Positions 45,921 to 55,228 of a stretch of 64,000 nt of DNA are shown here, piece by piece. Origin of the DNA: Paenibacillus phocaeensis (lineage in GTDB: Bacteria; Bacillota; Bacilli; Paenibacillales; Paenibacillaceae); contig NZ_FCOQ01000018.1 in assembly GCF_900021165.1 (NCBI RefSeq), positions 520,195 through 584,194 of the forward strand, given 5' to 3'. A program made the translations under genes and the position numbers. Below the pieces are notes generated by a model. That model was not told where the DNA came from, did no database searches, and saw nothing but the letters and a program-made list of their open reading frames with translations. Position 1 is the stretch's first letter. The number at the start of each line of letters is the position of its first letter.

Positions 45921-48900
45921 ATGCCGATCAACAAAGATCTAAAGAAAATCCTCGTCATCGGCTCCGGACCGATCGTGATCGGCCAGGCAGCCGAGTTCGA
46001 TTACGCCGGAACACAAGCCTGCCAGGCGCTGAAGGAAGAAGGCGTTGAGGTGGTGCTGATCAACAGCAACCCGGCGACGATTATGACCGATACGAACATG
46101 GCCGACAAGGTTTACATTGAACCGATCACCTTGGAATTCGTTACGCAAATCATCCGCCAGGAGCGGCCGGACGGCTTGCTGCCTACGCTCGGCGGGCAAA
46201 CCGGCCTGAACATGGCGGTCGAGTTGGCACGCGCAGGCGTTCTGGAGCGCGAGAATGTGAAGCTTCTGGGCACACAGCTGACATCGATCGAAAAAGCGGA
46301 GGATCGCGATCTGTTCCGCGAGCTGATGCGCGAGCTCGAACAGCCGGTGCCGGAGAGCACCATCATCACCACAGTGGATGAAGCGCTGAAATTCGCTGAT
46401 GAGATCGGCTATCCGGTCATCGTCCGTCCGGCGTATACGCTGGGCGGTACCGGCGGCGGGATCTGCGCTACGGAAGAGGAGCTGCGCGAGACGGTAGCTT
46501 CGGGGATTCGCTACAGTCCGATTGGCCAATGTCTGATCGAGAAATCGATCGCCGGGATGAAGGAAGTCGAATACGAAGTGATGCGCGATGCCAATGACAA
46601 CTGTATCGTAGTCTGCAATATGGAGAACTTCGACCCGGTAGGCGTACATACCGGGGACAGCATCGTCGTCGCACCAAGCCAGACGCTCTCCGACCGCGAA
46701 TACCAGATGCTGCGCTCGGCTTCGCTCAAAATCATCCGCGCGTTGAACATCGAAGGTGGCTGCAACGTACAGTTCGCGCTGGATCCGCAAAGCTTCCAGT
46801 ATTACGTCATCGAAGTGAATCCGCGGGTCAGCCGTTCTTCGGCGCTCGCGTCGAAAGCGACGGGCTACCCGATCGCAAAGATGGCGGCCAAAATCGCGCT
46901 GGGCTACACGCTCGACGAAATCGTCAACCCGGTAACGGGGCAGACTTACGCCTGCTTCGAACCGACGCTCGACTACATTGTCAGCAAAATCCCGCGCTGG
47001 CCGTTCGATAAATTCATCCATGCCAACCGCAAGCTCGGCACGCAGATGAAGGCGACCGGCGAGGTCATGGCGATCGGCCGAACGTTCGAGGAATCGATCC
47101 ACAAGGCGGTCCGGTCGCTGGAAATCGGCACGCATCGCTTGTACCTGAAAGGCGCAGAGAAGATCGACGAAGAAACGCTGAATAACCGCCTGATCAAAGC
47201 GGACGACGAGCGGCTGTTCCTGGTCGCCGAAGCGTTCCGCCGCGGCTACAAGCTGCAGCAAATCCATGATCTGACTGGAATCGACTGGTGGTTCCTGGAC
47301 AAAATCGAGCGTTTGGTGGAATTCGAGAAGACGATTGCGGGGGAAGAGTTCTTTTCTTACGAAACGCTATACGAAGCGAAGCGCTTAGGGTTCACCGACC
47401 GTGCGATCGCCGAGCTGCGCGCCGCAGGCCAACCGTCCGGCACGCATCGGACCGAAGCGGACGTGAGAAGCTTCCGCAAGGAGCACGGGCTGAAGCCGGT
47501 TTACAAAATGGTCGACACCTGCGCAGCCGAATTCGAGGCTTCGACGCCTTATTACTATTCGACCTATGAAACGGAGAACGAAGTCGTCCAAACCGACAAG
47601 GAGAAGATCGTCGTGCTTGGCTCCGGACCGATCCGGATCGGGCAAGGGATCGAGTTCGACTACTCGACGGTGCATGCGGTCTGGGCGATTCAGAAAGCCG
47701 GCTACGAAGCGGTTATCATCAACAACAACCCGGAGACGGTATCCACCGACTTCAATACGTCGGACCGCCTGTACTTCGAGCCCTTGTTCTTCGAGGACGT
47801 GATGAACGTGATCGAAGAGGAGAAACCGGTGGGCGTCATCGTTCAATTCGGCGGCCAAACGGCGATCAATCTGGCGGCTCCGCTGCAAGCAGCAGGCGTG
47901 CGTATCCTCGGCACGTCGCTCGAGAGCATCGATGAAGCCGAGGACCGCAAGAAGTTCGAAGCCCTCCTGTCGAAGTTAGGGATCGCGCAGCCGAAAGGCA
48001 GCACGGTAACTTCGGTGGAAGAAGCGGTGGGAACGGCGCAGTCGCTTGGCTACCCGGTGCTGGTCAGACCGTCGTACGTGCTCGGGGGCCGGGCGATGGA
48101 AATCGTATACTCTGACGAGGAATTGCTGCGCTACATGGAAGAAGCGGTGAACATTAACCCGCAGCATCCGGTGTTGATCGACCGCTACATGCTGGGCAAA
48201 GAGGTGGAAGTGGACGCCATCAGCGACGGTGAGACAGTGCTCATCCCCGGCATTATGGAGCATATCGAACGCGCTGGCGTTCACTCCGGCGACTCGATTG
48301 CGGTGTATCCGCCGCAGCATCTGTCCGATGAATTGAAAGAGAAAATCGTGGAGATCACGGTGAAAATTGCCCGCGAGCTGAAGACGATCGGTCTGGTAAA
48401 CATCCAGTTCGTCATCTATAAGGATGAAGTATACGTGATCGAGGTCAACCCGCGTTCATCCCGGACGGTACCGTTCCTGAGCAAGGTAACGAACATTCCG
48501 ATGGCGAACGTAGCGACTCAGTGCATCCTCGGTACGAAGCTGAGCGACCTTGGTTACCAAAACGGCCTGTGGCCGGAAAGCGCCCAGGTTGCGGTCAAGG
48601 TGCCGGTGTTCTCCTTCGCCAAGCTGCGCCGCGTCGAGCCAACGCTCGGACCGGAAATGAAATCGACCGGTGAGGTGATGGGGCGCGATCCGCAATATGC
48701 CAAAGCGCTGTATAAAGGCTTGATCGGCGCGGGGATGAAAATCCCTTCGACCGGAGCGATCATCGCCACAGTCGCCGATAAGGATAAGCAGGAAGCGGTT
48801 GACCTGCTGCGCGGTTTCTATCGCCTGGGCTACAAAATCATCGCTACGGACGGCACGGCGTCCGCGCTGATCGAGGCGGGCATCCACGTGACGACGGTCT

Positions 48901-49133
48901 ACAAGCTGTCGGAAGGGGTACCGAACATCCTGGATCTGATCCGAAACGGCGAAGCTCACTTCGTCATCAATACGCTGACCAAGGGTAAAGAGCCGGAACG
49001 CGACGGCTTCCGCATCCGCCGGGAAGCGGTGGAGAACGGCGTCGTCTGCATGACTTCGCTGGATACAGTCCGCGCGCTGCTGGAGATGCTGGAGACGATC
49101 AACTTCTCCTCCCAGGCTATGCCGGCACTTTAA
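45921..49133 (+). CDS. carB: Carbamoyl-phosphate synthase large chain, pyrimidine-specific
   Basis: Protein of 1070 aa with two homologous ATP-grasp halves (each with a GSGPI(V/R)IGQ start), an oligomerisation region between them, and a C-terminal MGS-like allosteric domain (about 935-1060), where UMP and PRPP act. It makes carbamoyl phosphate from bicarbonate, ATP and ammonia. Four bases separate it from carA. B. subtilis has pyrK and pyrD next; here a repeat region follows. Confidence 0.95.
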   Translation: MPINKDLKKILVIGSGPIVIGQAAEFDYAGTQACQALKEEGVEVVLINSNPATIMTDTNMADKVYIEPITLEFVTQIIRQERPDGLLPTLGGQTGLNMAVELARAGVLERENVKLLGTQLTSIEKAEDRDLFRELMRELEQPVPESTIITTVDEALKFADEIGYPVIVRPAYTLGGTGGGICATEEELRETVASGIRYSPIGQCLIEKSIAGMKEVEYEVMRDANDNCIVVCNMENFDPVGVHTGDSIVVAPSQTLSDREYQMLRSASLKIIRALNIEGGCNVQFALDPQSFQYYVIEVNPRVSRSSALASKATGYPIAKMAAKIALGYTLDEIVNPVTGQTYACFEPTLDYIVSKIPRWPFDKFIHANRKLGTQMKATGEVMAIGRTFEESIHKAVRSLEIGTHRLYLKGAEKIDEETLNNRLIKADDERLFLVAEAFRRGYKLQQIHDLTGIDWWFLDKIERLVEFEKTIAGEEFFSYETLYEAKRLGFTDRAIAELRAAGQPSGTHRTEADVRSFRKEHGLKPVYKMVDTCAAEFEASTPYYYSTYETENEVVQTDKEKIVVLGSGPIRIGQGIEFDYSTVHAVWAIQKAGYEAVIINNNPETVSTDFNTSDRLYFEPLFFEDVMNVIEEEKPVGVIVQFGGQTAINLAAPLQAAGVRILGTSLESIDEAEDRKKFEALLSKLGIAQPKGSTVTSVEEAVGTAQSLGYPVLVRPSYVLGGRAMEIVYSDEELLRYMEEAVNINPQHPVLIDRYMLGKEVEVDAISDGETVLIPGIMEHIERAGVHSGDSIAVYPPQHLSDELKEKIVEITVKIARELKTIGLVNIQFVIYKDEVYVIEVNPRSSRTVPFLSKVTNIPMANVATQCILGTKLSDLGYQNGLWPESAQVAVKVPVFSFAKLRRVEPTLGPEMKSTGEVMGRDPQYAKALYKGLIGAGMKIPSTGAIIATVADKDKQEAVDLLRGFYRLGYKIIATDGTASALIEAGIHVTTVYKLSEGVPNILDLIRNGEAHFVINTLTKGKEPERDGFRIRREAVENGVVCMTSLDTVRALLEMLETINFSSQAMPAL

Positions 49134-49136
49134 TGG

Positions 49137-49328
49137 CTGGCTAACGGACACCAGAAGCGTTATTGACCCGGTGTTGGGCAGCTTCCGTTGCTAACGGACC
49201 GAGGAGACCTTATTTCGCTTCATAGCAGCTGTTCGGGCGCCGTGGGGGCTGAATAAGGCCCTTGGAGTCCGTTACAGCGGGAAATACCCGGGGAATGGGC
49301 AAATAAGGTCTTTCTGGTCCGTTGCTAG
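49137..49328 (+). repeat. Four-copy interspersed repeat between carB and pyrF
   Basis: Four related segments of about 25-28 bases. Two are direct (49139-49163 and 49190-49215; GCTAACGGACC then GACCTTATTT in the better copy) and two inverted (49252-49278 and 49301-49326; AAATAAGGTC then GGTCCGTT). The inverted pairs could fold into long stems. No gene is present. Confidence 0.8.
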
Positions 49329-49357
49329 GGTTCACCCGAATCAATACACTTAAAGCA

Positions 49358-49388
49358 GCGGCTCGGAAGCATTATGCTTCGGAGCCGC
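49358..49388 (+). repeat. Hairpin directly before pyrF
   Basis: GCGGCTC-GAAGCA and TGCTTC-GAGCCGC pair with one G-G mismatch and a TTA loop. No T run follows; the pyrF ribosome site starts 11 bases later. It may be an RNA processing or stability element. Confidence 0.6.
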
Positions 49389-49412
49389 AGGCATGAATGG
49401 AGGAGAGCGGAT

Positions 49413-50141
49413 TTGCGTTCATTTGAAGAAGCGGCCGGAAGATTGATCGTCGGATTGGACTTCCCCGATGCCGATCAGGCGCGGGAGCTCCTGAAGGAAC
49501 TGGAAGGGATTCCTTGCTATATGAAGGTGGGGCTGCAGCTGTTTTATTCGGCCGGTCCGGATCTGATTCGCGAGTTGAAGCAGCGGGGGTACTCCGTTTT
49601 TCTCGACGTGAAAATGCATGATATCCCGAACACGGTCAAAGGCGGAGCAAACAGCGTGACGAAGCTGGGCGTGGATCTGTTTAACGTGCACGCCGCAGGC
49701 GGGCTGGACATGATGAAAGCGGCCCGGGAAGGAGCATTGGCGGCGCTGGAGGACAATGGCGCGCTTACGATGCCGAAGATTATCGCGGTTACGCAACTGA
49801 CGAGCACGAGTCGGCGAGTGATGAACGAGGAGATTGGCATCCCGGGAGAAGTGGAAGGTTCTGTTGTGCATTACGCAGAGCTGACTCGTCAGGCAGGGCT
49901 GGACGGCGTTGTCGCTTCACCGCTGGAGGTGACGGCGATCAAAGCGAAGTGCGGACAAGCCTTCCTGACGGTGACACCGGGGATTCGTCCGACGAACAGT
50001 CCGCAAGGCGATCAGTCGCGCACGCTAACTCCAGGGGAGGCGATGGCGCAGGGGACGGATTATATTGTCGTCGGCCGGCCGATCATCGCTGCACCTCATC
50101 CGCGCGAAGCGGCGGAATCGATCATTAAGGAGATGATGTAG
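49413..50141 (+). CDS. pyrF: Orotidine 5'-phosphate decarboxylase
   Basis: TIM-barrel enzyme of 242 aa that converts OMP to UMP. LIVGLDFPD starts the barrel, and LDVKMHDIPNTV holds the catalytic Asp-Lys-Asp set; TPGIRP is the phosphate loop. TTG at 49413 is preferred because GGAGGAGA is six bases upstream; an ATG at 49374 lies inside the preceding hairpin. pyrE follows two bases after the stop. Confidence 0.94.
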   Translation: MRSFEEAAGRLIVGLDFPDADQARELLKELEGIPCYMKVGLQLFYSAGPDLIRELKQRGYSVFLDVKMHDIPNTVKGGANSVTKLGVDLFNVHAAGGLDMMKAAREGALAALEDNGALTMPKIIAVTQLTSTSRRVMNEEIGIPGEVEGSVVHYAELTRQAGLDGVVASPLEVTAIKAKCGQAFLTVTPGIRPTNSPQGDQSRTLTPGEAMAQGTDYIVVGRPIIAAPHPREAAESIIKEMM

Positions 50142-50143
50142 TC

Positions 50144-50788
50144 ATGACAAATGCAACCTCAGTTGAAGCACAAATCGCCGGCAGTCTGCTGGACATCGGA
50201 GCGGTGGCGCTCCGGCCGCATCAGCCGTTTACCTGGACCTCGGGGATCCAATCGCCGATCTATTGCGATAACCGGCTTACGATGTCGTACCCGGAAATCC
50301 GCGATTTGATCGCCGAATCGTTTGCGGCTCTCATTCGCAAGGAATACCCCGAGGCGGAGGTCGTCGCCGGAACAGCAACGGCCGGCATTCCGCATGCGGC
50401 TTTCGCATCGCAGAAGCTGGGCCTGCCGATGGCCTACATCCGCGATAAGGCCAAAGGCCACGGGAAAGAGAATCAAATCGAAGGATTGATCAAACCGGGG
50501 CAGAAGGTTGTCGTCATCGAGGACTTGATCTCCACCGGCGGCAGCTCGATCAAGGCGGCGCAAGCGGTGCGCGACGCCGGCGCAGAGCCGCTGGCTGTAC
50601 TGGCGATTTTCAGCTATCAATTGGATAAAGCCGTGCGAGCGTTCGCCGATGCCAGCCTCCCGCTGCAAACCCTGTCCAACTATACGGCGCTGATCGACGT
50701 TGCCGTGAAGCGGGGCGACATCCAGCTGGAAGACCTGGAGCTTCTGCAGTCCTGGCGGCAGGATCCAGCTTCGTTCGGGAAAGCGTAA
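50144..50788 (+). CDS. pyrE: Orotate phosphoribosyltransferase
   Basis: Enzyme of 214 aa that joins orotate and PRPP to OMP. VVVIEDLISTGGSSIKA is the PRPP-binding loop, and YIRDKAKGHGKENQIEG the flexible catalytic loop. Last gene of the pyr operon; a terminator lies 20 bases downstream. Confidence 0.95.
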   Translation: MTNATSVEAQIAGSLLDIGAVALRPHQPFTWTSGIQSPIYCDNRLTMSYPEIRDLIAESFAALIRKEYPEAEVVAGTATAGIPHAAFASQKLGLPMAYIRDKAKGHGKENQIEGLIKPGQKVVVIEDLISTGGSSIKAAQAVRDAGAEPLAVLAIFSYQLDKAVRAFADASLPLQTLSNYTALIDVAVKRGDIQLEDLELLQSWRQDPASFGKA

Positions 50789-50807
50789 TTTTCTATCCGG
50801 TTAGCGG

Positions 50808-50844
50808 AAAAGCAGCCTCTCATCGCGAAGAGAGCTGCTTTTTT
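50808..50844 (+). terminator. Terminator of the pyr operon
   Basis: AGCAGC-CTCTC and GAGAG-CTGCT arms with an eight-base loop, followed by TTTTTT. Confidence 0.88.
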
Positions 50845-50895
50845 ACGTTCGACCGTCGGACATCGATTCCCGGTCGGCAGGTTGGCTTTCATAAG

Positions 50896-51858
50896 CTATT
50901 GCAGATAGGCTTCGGCCAGCTTGATCAATTGCTCCTTGCTGACTTGGAGGCCGGTTTCGATGTGGTAGTGGACGGAGTGCTTGCTGTTCGGCACATCTTC
51001 GACCCATTGAATGTTGCGGCCGCCGATGCCGGCATCCCCGCCGCTGAATTCTGTATACACCATATCCACGCCTTGCACTTGGAGGCTTTCCCGGTTTAAG
51101 CCGGCATCTTCGGGCACCAAAATGGTTTGCTTGCCGGGGATTCTGGCTATGGAAACCCGGATTTCCTGTTCGCCTTGTTTATAGGTTCCATTAATTCTCC
51201 AGTGGTCCGGGGAGGTCTCCAGCGGCATCATCGCGTAGCCTTTGGCCGACTCCTCGGCCTGTTTGCGCAGCGTTTCGGCGAGTTTCGATTCTTCCTGCGG
51301 CGTCATCGGCTTCTCGATTACGGTCGGAAAGAAGAAGACGGTGGCCCGCTCGAACTTATAGTTCCCGCCGATTCGCTCGAGCAGCTTGGCCGGTTGATCG
51401 GCCATTCGTTCGCGCAGTTGGGTCAGATCGTCGAAGTTGACCGGACGATACTCGACGTTGAGTTTATGTTCCGGATTGTTCGAGGCCAGGTAGAAAACGG
51501 CCGCCGTTCCTTCCTTCAGCAGATCGTCCGACAACCCGGCGCTCTTGAGCGAGCGGATCTGTTCGTCCAGGGAAGGCTTATGATACTCGGGACTGCTCTT
51601 GTCCAAAGTCCTTTCCTCTACTACGATTTCACCCTGTTTATTTTTAAGTATGTAGTGGTTCGTTGCCGCAACCGCGGTGGATACCGCCAACAACATCCCA
51701 GCTAACACCAGTGCGCTGACTTTACGTTTCATAATGAATCGCTCCTTCGGTTTGTGTTCGGTATACAGCCTGCTCATGACTTTGCCGCTCAGATCCGTAT
51801 CGGGCAGCCGGTCTTCATGAAACAGGTGTCTTAGATCCTGATCCTTGTCCGATATCAT
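50896..51858 (-). CDS. Anti-sigma-factor-like membrane protein with DUF4367-type domain
   Basis: Protein of 320 aa. A short N-terminal cytoplasmic part of about 45 residues (HLFHEDRLPDTDLSGKVMSRLY), one membrane segment (about 46-66; KVSALVLAGMLLAVSTAVAA), then a large extracytoplasmic region whose last 50 residues (WVEDVPNSKHSVHYHIETG...) resemble DUF4367. Its 5' end overlaps the ECF sigma gene by 44 bases. It probably holds that sigma factor at the membrane. No zinc anti-sigma motif (HXXXCXXC) is present, so the mode of binding would differ from RsrA-like proteins. Confidence 0.7.
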   Translation of the reverse strand: MISDKDQDLRHLFHEDRLPDTDLSGKVMSRLYTEHKPKERFIMKRKVSALVLAGMLLAVSTAVAATNHYILKNKQGEIVVEERTLDKSSPEYHKPSLDEQIRSLKSAGLSDDLLKEGTAAVFYLASNNPEHKLNVEYRPVNFDDLTQLRERMADQPAKLLERIGGNYKFERATVFFFPTVIEKPMTPQEESKLAETLRKQAEESAKGYAMMPLETSPDHWRINGTYKQGEQEIRVSIARIPGKQTILVPEDAGLNRESLQVQGVDMVYTEFSGGDAGIGGRNIQWVEDVPNSKHSVHYHIETGLQVSKEQLIKLAEAYLQ

Positions 51859-52417
51859 AAGGCTCTACTCCCTTCGCTTGGGCATAATACTTCCGGAATT
51901 TGTCCACCGTGCGCCCATATTTCTTGCGCAGACTCGCATTGTTTTGCTGCAGGATCAGGCCGATCTCGTCATAGCTCTTTTCCTCCACACAGCGCAGAAT
52001 GAGCAAGTTGCGCTCCTCCGCGGACAACTTCGTCAGGGCTCGCTGCACAAATTCATTGTAGCAGTTCTCCTCCACCCACCAATCGACGGGTCTATGCTGC
52101 CGCTCATCCCGGTAAAAGAAGGGGAGGTATTTGGCGAGCTTCCGCTTGCGCAGTACGTCGATGCAATGATTATAGGCGATTTTATACAGCCACGCCCCAA
52201 ACGGGATCTCCCGGTTATACTTTCCCATGGAACGGTAGGCTTTCAAAAAGATCTCCTGGCCGCTGTCCTCGGCATCGCCGGCATCCCCCAGCATACGGAA
52301 GCAGTAATGAACAATCGGTTTCTGGTAGGCTCGGATAATTTCCGCGAATTTTTCCGTCTCTCCTTCCAGTACGTCGGTGATGATCCGCGACAACCTGACG
52401 TCGTCCACATCTCTCAC
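51815..52417 (-). CDS. ECF-type RNA polymerase sigma factor
   Basis: Group 4 sigma factor of 200 aa. Region 2 is at about residues 25-95 (YCFRMLGDAGDAEDSGQEIFLKAYR, then FGAWLYKIAYNHCID), region 4 at about 125-180 (LSAEERNLLILRCVEEKSYDEIGLIL). GTG start at 52417; a second GTG three codons downstream is also possible. The following gene is its probable anti-sigma factor. The stimulus is unknown. Confidence 0.9.
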   Translation of the reverse strand: MRDVDDVRLSRIITDVLEGETEKFAEIIRAYQKPIVHYCFRMLGDAGDAEDSGQEIFLKAYRSMGKYNREIPFGAWLYKIAYNHCIDVLRKRKLAKYLPFFYRDERQHRPVDWWVEENCYNEFVQRALTKLSAEERNLLILRCVEEKSYDEIGLILQQNNASLRKKYGRTVDKFRKYYAQAKGVEPYDIGQGSGSKTPVS

Positions 52418-52472
52418 ATCCTTTCCACCCTATACAACGGTTTGCCCGGCCCATGATGTGACGGATCGAGTG

Positions 52473-52512
52473 AAAAAAATAAACAACCCCTGCAAAATGT
52501 CTGCTGGGGTTG
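52473..52512 (-). terminator. Terminator of the SLH-GH18 gene
   Basis: On the minus strand AACCCC (52511-52506) pairs with GGGGTT (52490-52485), followed by GTTTATTTTTTT. Confidence 0.8.
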
Positions 52513-52538
52513 AAGAAGCTCGGGCGTACTTGCCCGAT

Positions 52539-54149
52539 TTATTTAAAATCATATCCTTCGTATCTTTCCGCATTTTTCAAGCTTGTCCACACGTCCGGCG
52601 ACTCTCCGCCGATATGCCAGTAGGCATACCCTGCGACGCCGTATTTCACTCCTAACCGAAATTTCTCAGAAAGGGATCGGGCGTCCTCCAGCCAAATCTT
52701 GTGCTGTGTACCGTTCTTGCGGTACTCCAGGGTATATTGGCCGACCGTATCGTTCCATTTGGGCGTGCCGCCGTACTGGTTTACTCGTGTATTTTGCTCA
52801 GGGAGAGAAAGGTCCTCCGACGACACCGTAGCTCCGCTGCCGCTGATGCTCCAATCCCGCGTATACAGCGGCATTCCGAGGATGAGCTGGTCCGCCGGGA
52901 CTTTGGCGAGCAGTTTGTCGAGGTGCTTCTGCACCCAGCCCAGCGACGCCACCGAACCGGCCGAAGCTCCGCTCCAGTGCTCATCATAGGCCATGATGAC
53001 CAGGTAGTCGGCGCTCTTGGCCAATTCCGCGTAATCGTACGCATCCGACCAGTCGCTGCCGAGATCCGGCGGAAGATCGACGGACAACACCGCCGATACG
53101 GCATGCAGTTCCTTGGCCAGCTTGGAGATGAAGGCGGTGAACAAATCCCGGTCGGAAGCCGCGACGTTCTCAAAGTCGACATTGATGCCGTGCAGGCCAT
53201 ATTTTTGAACATAAGATTTCAAGCTTTGGATCGCGTCCGAGGACATGGAGCTCGAAGCAAGAAGCTTGTGGGTCGTTTCCTGATCAAACCGGTTGCCTAC
53301 CATGGCCCAAACCTGTTTGCCGTTATTTTTGGCCCAGGCCGCCAGGGAGGGGACGCTGGAATCGGTTATTTTCCCGGTGCTTTCAAGAAAAAACCACCGC
53401 GGCACCAGCACGTTTACGTTTGATTGCATCACGGACTTCTGATAGGCTTCGGTCGATTGGCCGTACTGCCAGCCGAGTTGGAGCGGAGCCACCGCAGCGC
53501 TGGCCGCCATCGCATCGGTCCAGCGATTGTCCCGCAGCAGACGATCCAGGATCACCGCCGTCTCCTGTCGGGTGATCGGCTGTGTCGGATAGAACATCCC
53601 GCCGTTGCCCTGCATCAGCCCAAGCTGCGTAATGGATCCGATATACGGCTTGGCCCAGACGGCGGTCGCCGCTTCGTCCTTGTAGCCGGTCTGTGCGCCA
53701 GTCGATGCCGATGCCGTTGTTTGCTTCAGCGCCCGGATGATCCATGCAGCCGCCTCTTGGCGGGTCAACGGTTGATTCGGCTTGAATATTCCGTCACCCA
53801 GCCCTTCCGTCAAGCCCAGCTCGGTTGCTGCCTGGATTGTACCGTAATACCAGGCGCTCTTCGGCACGTCGCGGTAAGCGGGAATGGCGGATGCCGCCGG
53901 TTCCACGCGAAAGATCCGCGTCAGCGTCGTCAAAAATTCCGCTCTCGTAATCGAGCGAGCGGGAGAAAACAGGGTCTCGGAGGTTCCCTTCATCACGTGA
54001 TCGGCATGTAAGCGAAGGATCGAATCTTTCGCATAACTGGCCGATATATCGCTATACGGGAGTTTGTCGGCAACTGCCGGATCCAGCCGAAAGATTAAGG
54101 CGGTAAATAGCAGTGCCGCAACGAGCAGAGAGGGGATCATTTTTTTCAT
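52539..54149 (-). CDS. S-layer-homology domain protein with GH18 glycosidase domain
   Basis: Exported protein of 536 aa. Signal peptide (MKKMIPSLLVAALLFTALIF) at 1-25; three SLH repeats (about 30-80, 90-145 and 155-205) that bind wall pyruvylated polymer; then a GH18 barrel with the motif HGINVDFEN, whose Glu is the catalytic acid. This barrel type occurs in spore-cortex and wall hydrolases such as YaaH/YdhD. ATG at 54149 with AAGGAG nine bases upstream. Its role is probably surface-attached cleavage of GlcNAc-containing polymers. Confidence 0.88.
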   Translation of the reverse strand: MKKMIPSLLVAALLFTALIFRLDPAVADKLPYSDISASYAKDSILRLHADHVMKGTSETLFSPARSITRAEFLTTLTRIFRVEPAASAIPAYRDVPKSAWYYGTIQAATELGLTEGLGDGIFKPNQPLTRQEAAAWIIRALKQTTASASTGAQTGYKDEAATAVWAKPYIGSITQLGLMQGNGGMFYPTQPITRQETAVILDRLLRDNRWTDAMAASAAVAPLQLGWQYGQSTEAYQKSVMQSNVNVLVPRWFFLESTGKITDSSVPSLAAWAKNNGKQVWAMVGNRFDQETTHKLLASSSMSSDAIQSLKSYVQKYGLHGINVDFENVAASDRDLFTAFISKLAKELHAVSAVLSVDLPPDLGSDWSDAYDYAELAKSADYLVIMAYDEHWSGASAGSVASLGWVQKHLDKLLAKVPADQLILGMPLYTRDWSISGSGATVSSEDLSLPEQNTRVNQYGGTPKWNDTVGQYTLEYRKNGTQHKIWLEDARSLSEKFRLGVKYGVAGYAYWHIGGESPDVWTSLKNAERYEGYDFK

Positions 54150-54382
54150 GAAGTAGTTCTCCTTGCCGATTCTAGTAGAATTACCCTTAATTTTAACAGA
54201 ATTGTAACCTATCATCAGCGCTTAAAATATGGAAAGAAAAAGTTCGAATTCGTTAATTCCGTTGTAACTTTTTGCCATAGTATTTCGTTTATAATGCAAG
54301 ACGTGAGTAAATTGCTAGACAAGGCCAAGAAAACCAAGTTGAGGCAGAATTACAAATTAGGAAAATGGGAGAACGATACACG
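54150..54382 (+). promoter_or_regulatory. Divergent promoter region of GH18 gene and ABC cassette
   Basis: No gene is seen in these 233 AT-rich bases. TATAAT at 54290-54295 is the likely -10 for the cassette; no -35 with normal spacing is clear (TTGTAA is 22 bases upstream). GGGAGA precedes the first gene. Confidence 0.4.
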
Positions 54383-55228
54383 ATGATGCGATGGCTTCGC
54401 AAAACAGAAAAAGTCGAAGTTCAATCCGGAGCGGACTCTCCGGTCCCGGAAGTGGATGAGGAAGCCGCCGCGGCCGCGGAGAATACGGCCCTAGAGAATG
54501 CAGCCGCCGAGGTCATTGTAGCTCGTGCGCAAGAGGAAGAGCCGGAGAAAGAAACCGGACCGATCCTTTCGGTCAAGGAGGTCACCCGTTCTTTTCCGGT
54601 AGGCGGAGGAGAAATCCAGGTATTGAAAGGGATTGACATGGAAGTGCTTCCCGGTCAACTCGTGATGCTTAAGGGCCGTTCCGGCTCGGGCAAAACGACG
54701 CTGCTTAATATGCTTGGCGGATTGGATCAGCCGACGTCGGGCGAAATTTGGTTCCGGAATCAGCCGCTGCATCAGCTGAACGATGACAACCGAACGCTGT
54801 TGCGCCGGGATCAGATCGGCTTTATTTTCCAAGCGTATGCCTTGCTTCCGCTGTTGTCTGCCTGGGAGAATGTCGAGCTGTCGCTGCGCATGGCGGGCGT
54901 CCCGCCACAGGAATGGAAGCGGCGCGTGACGCATTGTCTGGAGCTCGTCGGGCTGGGGAAACGGATGTTCCATCGTCCGTTTGAGCTGTCCGGCGGGGAG
55001 CAGCAGCGGGTGGCTATCGCCAAGGCGATCGCACACCGGCCGAAGCTGCTGCTGGCGGATGAGCCGACGGCCAATCTCGACTCGCAAATGGGAGCACAAG
55101 TCATGGCAGTATTCAAGAACATCATACAGACTGAACGCGTGACGATCTGTATGACTACACACGATCCTACAATCCTGGAGGTAGCGGACCATGTTTACGA
55201 AATGGTGGATGGCAAATTTATCGGGTAA
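54383..55228 (+). CDS. ABC transporter ATPase (MacB/LolD type) with acidic N-terminal extension
   Basis: ATPase of 281 aa. The first 60 residues are an acidic alanine/glutamate-rich extension not present in ordinary LolD/MacB ATPases. The ATPase core has GRSGSGKTT (Walker A, about 98-106), [14 protein letters not shown], and [12 protein letters not shown] (Walker B). ATG at 54383 has GGGAGA 10 bases upstream; ATG 54365 is an alternative that adds six residues. It probably energises the FtsX-like permease at 56294. The lipoprotein adaptor gene starts inside its 3' end. Confidence 0.9.
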   Translation: MMRWLRKTEKVEVQSGADSPVPEVDEEAAAAAENTALENAAAEVIVARAQEEEPEKETGPILSVKEVTRSFPVGGGEIQVLKGIDMEVLPGQLVMLKGRSGSGKTTLLNMLGGLDQPTSGEIWFRNQPLHQLNDDNRTLLRRDQIGFIFQAYALLPLLSAWENVELSLRMAGVPPQEWKRRVTHCLELVGLGKRMFHRPFELSGGEQQRVAIAKAIAHRPKLLLADEPTANLDSQMGAQVMAVFKNIIQTERVTICMTTHDPTILEVADHVYEMVDGKFIG

